Shown here: positions 15,903 through 22,712 of the stretch, piece by piece | How the letters are laid out: each line of letters begins with the position of its first letter | How positions within the stretch are numbered: position 1 is the first letter of the stretch | Source of the DNA: Gammaproteobacteria bacterium | GTDB lineage: Bacteria > Pseudomonadota > Gammaproteobacteria > Pseudomonadales > Azotimanducaceae | Assembly: GCA_009839505.1 (NCBI GenBank) | Contig: VXPO01000026.1 | Location: 1-35,871 of the forward strand | Length of the DNA stretch: 35,871 bases | Direction: 5' to 3' | Translations under genes and position numbers: made by a program | The notes under the pieces: model-generated | Told to the model about the DNA's origin: nothing | The model's database searches: none | The model's input: only the letters and a program-made list of their open reading frames with translations

Positions 15903-15940
15903 CCTGTCGGACTTCGGTGCATCCGGCGAAGTCCGACAGG
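15903..15940. repeat. Perfect 14-bp inverted repeat after the sulfatase gene
   Basis: Arms CCTGTCGGACTTCG (15903-15916) and CGAAGTCCGACAGG (15927-15940) flank a 10-base loop, starting three bases after the sulfatase stop. It would form a very stable hairpin and may end the peroxiredoxin-sulfatase transcript, but no T-run follows on the plus strand. The sequence TAGCAGCCTGTCGGACT is reminiscent of insertion-sequence ends; that is recollection, not a search result. Confidence 0.8.
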
Positions 15941-16057
15941 GTGATGGGTCGGTGGGGGTTGGGGCCGGACGCCGAGCCCGCGAGGCGTCTTGGCGGCGCT
16001 AGCCCAGAGGCGGAGCACATCACCCGTCCACGCTCCCGACTCACCTTCCCGCGGAGC

Positions 16058-18787
16058 GTGGGTTGGAAGGCCACGCTGCTGTTAGCGAGCTGCGTCACGG
16101 GTCCGGTCCTCCTCGGTACGGACCGGGTCGAGCAGCGCATGGCCGTCGACCGGGACGGGGCGCACCAAGCCAGCCTCGTCATGCACGTGGTCGACCACGA
16201 GGGACGCGCCGTGGACGCCGAGGTGTCCATCCACCGGACGACGCCGGGATGGGGCGGTTCGACCCGCATGCTCGCGACCACCAGGACGGACACGGGTGGG
16301 CAAGCCCTGTTCGAGGGCATCTCGAGTGCTCACCGTTTGAGCATATTCGTGGATCCTCCCGATCACCTGCGCTCGGTCTATCGGGCTGTTCAGGCCGTGT
16401 CCAATGCGTCCTCGGATCTTGGCGTGGTGCGGCTGAAGCGGAACTACGTCGTCACCGGCGTTCTCTGGAAGTACGGCGAGGGTCCTACCCGGGAAAGGGT
16501 CAACGACGGCCGGGTGACGCTGATTGCGCGCTCGGACGATACGGAACTCGCGAGCTCGCGCATCGAGGACGGTCGGTTTCGGCTTGAGAACTTCGATGTC
16601 GTGCCCATGGACATCGGCTTCAACGAATTCGCGTTCTGGGCGGGGGCGTACGACTACCGCGGACCGTTCACGTTCGATTCGGACACTCAGCCCATGCATA
16701 TCGATCTGCTGATCGAACCTCGACCGGACGGTGGCATGGCACTTCGCGCGGAGAAGCGGGACTCGCCCCCCGAGCGGCCCGAACGCGTTGAGCCCACCTA
16801 TCGTATCGAAGGACGGCTGGTCGGGCCGAACCGGAAGCCGCTTCGCGGCTTGGAAGTCAGCATTCGACGTGGCCTCTCGACCGTCACGGATGCCGACGGT
16901 CGCTTCATTCTCGAAGACAGTAGACCTCCGAGCGGCCTCAACGCTTGGTTGCCATCCGGTCGTCTGCATCTCGTAAGCGAAGCGGACGACGACGAGTGGC
17001 TGTCGGAGAACACACAGCGGGTCGTCGTCGGCGACTTCACTGAACCGTTCGAGGTCGAGGCCCCGTTCGCGAAACGGCTGAAGGTGTCCGGTGTCGGCGC
17101 GAGCCCCAAGGATCTCTCGTACGGTTGGCTAGTCGAAGATCGGTGGCAAGGGGTAGGTCGCGCGGTGCTCGAACTCGTCGTCGGACGGCAGTTGCAGACG
17201 TTGATCCGTGCTGAAAAGCCGGGACATCTGCCTCGTCTGGTGGCGTATCCGCCGCCGGATGCGGACCTGCGCTTCGACTTCACCGCCGACGAACCCCACG
17301 GTCTTCTGGTGGTTGGCCCGCGTGGACCGGTCGCGGGCGCGACGGTCGACATTGTCGAGGCGGCTACGGCGTATCGGGAGCATATCGCCATCAATGATCG
17401 GCGGTCGGCAGTCTTGCTCGACAGCGCGTCCACGGACGCGCGGGGTCGGGTTGAACGGCTGGGTGATCCGCAAGCGATTTATGTCGCGTACGTCTACGCG
17501 GTCGGGTTCGAGCCGGTTCGGGTGCGCTTGCGCGCCGCCACCGAAACGCGAGCGGAAGTCGAACCCCGCAGCACAAGGGTCGAGTTCACCGGTCTGCGCA
17601 CGGGCGAACTCCTGCGGGTCAAGGGGGCGGGGCGTGACTCGCTGGTCGCCTTGCACCGCGTCGACGAGGAGTCCGACGTCATCGTCTCGCTTGCTCCGGG
17701 AACCTACGATGCGAGTGTGGAGAACGCTGACTTCGCTATCGATCGTGGGCTGGTGTTCGACGTGGCTGCCGAACCGATGCGTGTAGACCTGGCGGAGGAT
17801 CGGCGACCGGAACTCGTTCTGCGCCTTCCCGAACTGCCGTTCGTGTCCGAACGCTACCTTTCGGACGAGGAGAAGGCTGCCGTGGAACGGCCACGGGACC
17901 GCTGGTCGGTCTGGGCGAGCCGGCGGACGCCCTACGGTCGTCCGATGGGCGCGATGGCCATCACTTCACGCGGTTCGGCCAGTGCGCGCGAGCGGCCTGT
18001 TGAGGTGGATGTCCTCGAGGATGGTCGCGGGGAGACCTCGCGGCGGCTGCGGTTTGCGGGGAGTGGCCGCTGGCTGGTGTACGTGGCAGCCGAGCGGCGC
18101 TCAATCGACCATCTGTTCTTTGTCGAGGTCGACCTCGAGGCCGGCGAGACGCCGGAACTCGAACTACCCCCTTTGGATGCCGCACTTGAAGGGTCGATGG
18201 GCTACGAGGGCGATCTGGATTTCAACCATCACGGCGTCGCCGGTCCGCGGATGATGCTGATCGCGGCCGACGGTAGCGACGCCGGTTGGAACATCGTGAA
18301 CTATCTTCCAGAACGCCTCGCCCGGGAAGGCCCGGACCGTGCCCGTTTTGTTCTGGATGGACTGCCCGCAGGGGACTACCACCTCGTCCATCACTTGGGC
18401 GAACGTCCGGCGTGGGCAGGCGTCCCCGTATCTCTCCGCAGGGGGAGAGCCGCAGTGGTCGCCGAGCTCGGCAGCGAGGAGGGCGGCGAGTGGACCGTGG
18501 AAGTGGTCGATCGCGAAGGGCGCCCCGTGGTCGACCGGATCCTGCGCATACGCGACCGCATGCACGAGGCATGGGCGGCGTATACGGAGATTCCCACCAC
18601 CGGTGTGTACGCGACCGATCCGATCCCCATCCCTCCAGCCGCACGTCTGCGCGGCGAACCAGTCTCCTTCGAGTCCATTCGTTCAGGATGGGTCGAACTG
18701 GTGCTGGATGATCCCGCCGGATCGGCGAGGCACTATCTTCGCAAGGCGGAACCCGGAACGAAGCTCACCCTCGTGGTCGACGACTGA
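16058..18787 (+). CDS. Large exported protein with carboxypeptidase-regulatory-like repeats (paralogue A)
   Basis: 909 residues from GTG 16058; the frame is open back to 15917 and ATG 15944 is an alternative. I chose 16058 because it matches the start of the paralogue at 22709-25423 and gives an N-terminal hydrophobic segment (WKATLLLASCVTGPVLLGTD). No enzyme domain is recognised. The protein is a string of beta-sandwich modules: LVMHVVDHEGRAVDAEVSI, then YRIEGRLVGPNRKPLRGLEV with TDADGRF, then GPRGPVAGATVDIVEA with STDARGR, then WTVEVVDREGRPVVDRILRI. These follow the CarboxypepD_reg-like pattern of binding or scaffold proteins. The C-terminal 200 residues are best conserved (LPPLDAALEGSMGYE at 703, AGDYHLVHHL, RHYLRKAEPGT). 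It probably sits in the periplasm or on the envelope. The ABC pair 2 genes follow after 17 bases. Confidence 0.8.
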   Translation: MGWKATLLLASCVTGPVLLGTDRVEQRMAVDRDGAHQASLVMHVVDHEGRAVDAEVSIHRTTPGWGGSTRMLATTRTDTGGQALFEGISSAHRLSIFVDPPDHLRSVYRAVQAVSNASSDLGVVRLKRNYVVTGVLWKYGEGPTRERVNDGRVTLIARSDDTELASSRIEDGRFRLENFDVVPMDIGFNEFAFWAGAYDYRGPFTFDSDTQPMHIDLLIEPRPDGGMALRAEKRDSPPERPERVEPTYRIEGRLVGPNRKPLRGLEVSIRRGLSTVTDADGRFILEDSRPPSGLNAWLPSGRLHLVSEADDDEWLSENTQRVVVGDFTEPFEVEAPFAKRLKVSGVGASPKDLSYGWLVEDRWQGVGRAVLELVVGRQLQTLIRAEKPGHLPRLVAYPPPDADLRFDFTADEPHGLLVVGPRGPVAGATVDIVEAATAYREHIAINDRRSAVLLDSASTDARGRVERLGDPQAIYVAYVYAVGFEPVRVRLRAATETRAEVEPRSTRVEFTGLRTGELLRVKGAGRDSLVALHRVDEESDVIVSLAPGTYDASVENADFAIDRGLVFDVAAEPMRVDLAEDRRPELVLRLPELPFVSERYLSDEEKAAVERPRDRWSVWASRRTPYGRPMGAMAITSRGSASARERPVEVDVLEDGRGETSRRLRFAGSGRWLVYVAAERRSIDHLFFVEVDLEAGETPELELPPLDAALEGSMGYEGDLDFNHHGVAGPRMMLIAADGSDAGWNIVNYLPERLAREGPDRARFVLDGLPAGDYHLVHHLGERPAWAGVPVSLRRGRAAVVAELGSEEGGEWTVEVVDREGRPVVDRILRIRDRMHEAWAAYTEIPTTGVYATDPIPIPPAARLRGEPVSFESIRSGWVELVLDDPAGSARHYLRKAEPGTKLTLVVDD

Positions 18788-18804
18788 CGGTTGTCGCACC
18801 CCGG

Positions 18805-20745
18805 ATGACCGAGTTCACCGACACGGTCGAGCGGCCGACGGTCGCCGACGACCTGAATTTTCGCCGGGTCGTCCACATCTTTGTCCGCACCTGGCCCTTC
18901 ATCCGGCCAGCGGTCAAGCATCTCGTGATCTTCGTCGCGGTGTCTGTGGTCATCGCCGTCTTCAGCGCCGTCCTGGTGTTCATCATCACCGGCCTGATGA
19001 ACGGCGGGATCGTCGCCGGCAGACCGTTGGGCGGACTCCACGTCGCCATCTACGGCCTGGATCCCGCGGTCTACGTGAACGTCGAAACCCTGTCGAACGA
19101 AGCCCGGCTGTCGCTCTGCTGGCCGGTCATCCTCAGCACGATCCCGCTGTTGCTGGTGGCCGTAGGCGGCGCTCTCATCCTCCTCTACTACGGCATCTGG
19201 ATCTTCCAGGGCATCAACCAGCGCATGCGGGTGACCCTGATCGACCGGCTGCAGGCGCAGTCGCTGGCCTTTCACGCCTCCGCCCGCACGGGCGACGCCA
19301 TCTACCGGGTCTACCAGGACAGCGCCATGGTGACGTCCATCATCCGGGCGATCTTCCTCGAGCCGCTGATGTTCCTCGGACGCTTGTTGTTCGGCGTTGC
19401 GGTGATCGCGGCGTTCGACCTATGGCTGGCACTGATGTTGGCGGCGACCGTGTTTCCGATTCTCTACCTGGGGCTCAAGTTCTCGTCGCGCTTGAGGATC
19501 GCGTTCCGTCACGCACGGGAGACCAACAGCCGACTCACCTCGTGGATCCAGGAGAGCGTGCTCGGCGTGCGCATCGTCAAGGCGACGCATGGCGAGGCGG
19601 CGCGGGAGCGGTCCTTCCGTGAGCATTCGCTAACTGCCTTCGACGCGGCGTTCCGCGCCCGTACGCTGCTCACCGTGCTCGGCATCCTGGCGTTCGTGAT
19701 CATCGGCGCGACGGTCCTCGCCACCCAATCCACTGCCGCCATGTACGCCAACACCGGGGCGGAAACCTTCGCCCGGAACCTGCTGCTCGGCTTCGGTTTC
19801 GCGGTGTGGAACCTCGGCTCGTTTACCGCCGCCCAGGGTCGCATCGCCGACGGCCTGGGCTCGATCAACGCCTTGATCTCCATCTGGGGGCGCGCCCAGG
19901 ACATGGCGGTCGGCCTTGGCCGGGTATTTCAGATCCTCGATCTCGAACCGGACATCCAGGACGCGCCCGATGCCCGGCCAGTGCCGGACTTTCGCCGGGA
20001 GGTCCGATTCCGCAACGTCGGCTTCGGCTACGTGCCGGGTCGGCCGGTGCTCGCGGAGATCGACCTCGTTGCCCGGCGGGGGACCGTCACGGCGGTGGTC
20101 GGGCCCACCGGAAGCGGCAAGACGACCCTGATGTCGTTGCTGCTGCGCCTGGCCGATCCGGATGCCGGACGCATCGAGATCGACGGCACCGACCTTCGCT
20201 CGGTGACCGTCGACTCCCTGCGTGCCAGCATCGCCCTGGCGACCCAGGAGAACGTCCTGTTCTCCGACACGGTGCTGGAGAACATCCGCTACGCCGTGCC
20301 GGGTGCGTCCCGGGCCGACGCCGTCGCCGCGGCGCAGGTGGCCTCTGCGGACGATTTCATCAACGCCCTGCCGCAAGGCTACGACACGCCCCTGGGGGAG
20401 CGCGCCACCAAGTTATCGAGCGGCCAACGGCAGCGCATCGTCATCGCTCGGGCGGTGATCAAGGACGCGCCGATCCTGATCCTCGACGAACCCACCGCCG
20501 CCCTGGATGCCGAGACCGAACTCAAGGTGCTCGACAATCTGAAGAGCTGGGGCCGTGACCGCTGCGTTTTCCTCATCACTCACCGGCTGTCCACCGTGCG
20601 CCAGGCGACGGCAGTGGCGTACCTGCGGGACGGCCGGATCCAGGCGTACGGTCACCACGACGAGTTGATCGCCGCCGGCGGATCCTATGCCCGGTTCGTC
20701 ACCGCCGAGACGGATGCCACCCGCGCGCTGGAGGGTGACCCGTGA
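18805..20745 (+). CDS. ABC exporter half-transporter, pair 2 subunit a
   Basis: 646 residues, paralogue of the pair 1 a subunit. The opening (VVHIFVRTWPFIRPAVKHL) and the helix 1-2 loop (YVNVETLSNEAR) match the first pair, as do IYRVYQDSAMVT (pair 1: IYRVFQDSAMVT) and RAQDMAVGLGR (pair 1: FAQDMAVGLDR). The ATPase domain has Walker A GPTGSGKTT (433), signature LSSGQ (537), Walker B ILILDEPT and switch ITHR. All catalytic elements look intact, unlike heterodimeric exporters with one degenerate site. The ATG at 18805 lies 17 bases after the exported-protein gene, and the 3' end overlaps subunit b by four bases. Likely forms a heterodimer with subunit b; the substrate is unknown. Confidence 0.9.
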   Translation: MTEFTDTVERPTVADDLNFRRVVHIFVRTWPFIRPAVKHLVIFVAVSVVIAVFSAVLVFIITGLMNGGIVAGRPLGGLHVAIYGLDPAVYVNVETLSNEARLSLCWPVILSTIPLLLVAVGGALILLYYGIWIFQGINQRMRVTLIDRLQAQSLAFHASARTGDAIYRVYQDSAMVTSIIRAIFLEPLMFLGRLLFGVAVIAAFDLWLALMLAATVFPILYLGLKFSSRLRIAFRHARETNSRLTSWIQESVLGVRIVKATHGEAARERSFREHSLTAFDAAFRARTLLTVLGILAFVIIGATVLATQSTAAMYANTGAETFARNLLLGFGFAVWNLGSFTAAQGRIADGLGSINALISIWGRAQDMAVGLGRVFQILDLEPDIQDAPDARPVPDFRREVRFRNVGFGYVPGRPVLAEIDLVARRGTVTAVVGPTGSGKTTLMSLLLRLADPDAGRIEIDGTDLRSVTVDSLRASIALATQENVLFSDTVLENIRYAVPGASRADAVAAAQVASADDFINALPQGYDTPLGERATKLSSGQRQRIVIARAVIKDAPILILDEPTAALDAETELKVLDNLKSWGRDRCVFLITHRLSTVRQATAVAYLRDGRIQAYGHHDELIAAGGSYARFVTAETDATRALEGDP

Positions 20746-22712
20746 GCGTCGGCGGGACCGAGACGTTGCGCATCACCAGCGCGGAGACCCTTGCCCTGCT
20801 TGGCCGTTCGCTGCGCTTCGTGTGGCCCTTCCGTCGCCAGATCGCCGTCAAGTTGGCCCTGACGCTCGTGGGCTTGAGCATCGTGCTGTTCCTGCCTTGG
20901 CCCATCAAGATCCTCATCGATCATGTGGTCGAGGGTCTGCCGGTGGGCTCGTCGCCGACTCCGTACCCGATCTACGTGGTCTGGTTCGTCGATCTCCTCG
21001 ACGGGTTGACGCCGTTGGAGATCGTCTGGGCGGTGGTTGGCGTGTGCGTGGTCGGCATCGTGCTGATCGGTGGCTTCGGTGGCGGGGTCGCCCGGGACAG
21101 CGCCAGCGGCGGCCTCGCCGAAGGCCTCGACACGGCGACCCAGAGCGAGAATCAGGCCAACGAGTCGAGCAGCCGCGTCGGCGGACTCCTCGGCCTGTAC
21201 GAGTTCCGCTACCAGCTTCGCATCACCCATCGAATCAACCACGCCTTGAGGACACTCGTGTTCGGCAGGGTCATGTCTTGGCCGCTGGTGCGCTTCGCGG
21301 ATGCCAGCGTCGGCGACGCGGTCTATCGGACCATGTACGACACGCCGGCGATCTCGCGGGTCTGCTACGACATCCTGGTGCTGCCCATCGCCAACCTGTT
21401 CGTCATCGCCACGGTCATCTGGACCACGTCACACAGCTTCAGCGCCGTGCCCTCGGTGGTGGTCGTCGCTTGCCTCGCGGCACCCATGGTGCTGTTCTCG
21501 ACGCTGTTGATGACCGGCATGACCCGTCGCCGGTCGCTGGCCAGCCGCTTGGCCGGAGCGACCACCACCGGCACGGTGGAGGAGGGCATGAGCAACGTCG
21601 TCGCGGTGCAGAGCCTCGGCGCGGCGGGACGCCAGCGCGACGACTTCGCGGGCGACAGCGACCAGTCCTTCAGGCGCTACCGCGGCTACGCCCTGATGTA
21701 CATCCTGCTTCTCGCCATCCAGGCCACCGTCGGCGCGGGGCTCGTCTTCTACGTGTTCTTCGACATCTGCGCCGCCGTCGTCGAGGGCCGCATGTCGGCG
21801 GGCGACTTCAGCGTGGTCTACGCGTACTTCGTGCAGCTGGTGGGCAACGTCAGCGGCCTGGGCGCGATGTGGTTCAACCTGCAGAACAACGTCGTCGGTA
21901 TGCGGCGGGTGTACGAAGTGGCGGACTCCGCGGTGGATGCGGACCGCCAAGGCGACCGGGCGGTCGCGAGCCCCGTCGGGCAGGTTCGCGTCGACCGCGC
22001 GACCTACCGCTACCCGGATGGCACCGAGGCGGTGCGCGATGCGAGCTTCGAAGGCCGCGTTGGGGAAATTGTCGCCTTGGTCGGTGCCACCGGCGCCGGC
22101 AAGAGCACCCTGGCCTACCTCGTCGCCGGTTTCGTCCAGCCCGCCGACGGCGCTATCCTCTACGACGGCGTGGACGCCCGGGACATCCGCGTGGACGACT
22201 TGCGCAAACAGGTCGCTTTCGTCTTCCAGGAGACGTTCGTGTTCGACGACACGGCGGCCGCCAACATCCGCATGGGGAACCCGGATGCCACCGACGACGA
22301 GGTCGTCGCCGCTGCGCGAACGGCTGGCGCGCTGGACTTCATCGAAGCACTGCCGGACGGTTTCCAGACCCGTTTGGGCCGCGCCGGATCGCGCCTCTCC
22401 GTCGGTCAGAAACAACGCCTCGCCATCGCCCGCGGCCTGGTGCGCTCGACGCCGGTCCTCGTCCTCGACGAACCCACAGCCGCCCTCGACCCGGAGACCG
22501 AGAACGCGCTGGTGGAGGCCCTCAAGGCCGAACGGTCCCGGCGCCTGCTGATCGTCATCGCGCATCGCCTGAGCACCATCCGCGCTTCGGACCGCATCTG
22601 CTTTTTGGATGACGGCCGAGTCATCGAGATGGGAAGCCACGACGAGTTGATGGCGAAGCCGGACGGTGCCTACCGGCGGTTCGTGGACCTGCAGGTCGGC
22701 GCGGCGGCGTGA
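20742..22712 (+). CDS. ABC exporter half-transporter, pair 2 subunit b
   Basis: 656 residues, paralogue of the pair 1 b subunit. GTG 20742 overlaps the previous stop in a GTGA. The membrane domain contains FLPWPIKILIDHVVEG (pair 1: LPLPWFLKILIDHGVMQ) and the b-type insertion LAEGLDTATQSEN. Conserved linker blocks TVEEGMSNVVAVQSLG (pair 1: EVEEGLKNVAAVQSLG) and NVVGMRRVYE are visible. The ATPase has Walker A GATGAGKST (448), signature LSVGQ (552), Walker B VLVLDEPT and switch IAHR. Its stop overlaps the next exported-protein gene by four bases, so exporter and exported protein are translationally coupled. Confidence 0.9.
   Translation: MSVGGTETLRITSAETLALLGRSLRFVWPFRRQIAVKLALTLVGLSIVLFLPWPIKILIDHVVEGLPVGSSPTPYPIYVVWFVDLLDGLTPLEIVWAVVGVCVVGIVLIGGFGGGVARDSASGGLAEGLDTATQSENQANESSSRVGGLLGLYEFRYQLRITHRINHALRTLVFGRVMSWPLVRFADASVGDAVYRTMYDTPAISRVCYDILVLPIANLFVIATVIWTTSHSFSAVPSVVVVACLAAPMVLFSTLLMTGMTRRRSLASRLAGATTTGTVEEGMSNVVAVQSLGAAGRQRDDFAGDSDQSFRRYRGYALMYILLLAIQATVGAGLVFYVFFDICAAVVEGRMSAGDFSVVYAYFVQLVGNVSGLGAMWFNLQNNVVGMRRVYEVADSAVDADRQGDRAVASPVGQVRVDRATYRYPDGTEAVRDASFEGRVGEIVALVGATGAGKSTLAYLVAGFVQPADGAILYDGVDARDIRVDDLRKQVAFVFQETFVFDDTAAANIRMGNPDATDDEVVAAARTAGALDFIEALPDGFQTRLGRAGSRLSVGQKQRLAIARGLVRSTPVLVLDEPTAALDPETENALVEALKAERSRRLLIVIAHRLSTIRASDRICFLDDGRVIEMGSHDELMAKPDGAYRRFVDLQVGAAA

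Noticed and set aside
16082-16100. Lipoprotein signal in exported protein A (LLASC)
   Set aside because: The Cys falls only 12 residues from the chosen start, the hydrophobic stretch continues beyond it, and paralogue B has no Cys at the matching place.
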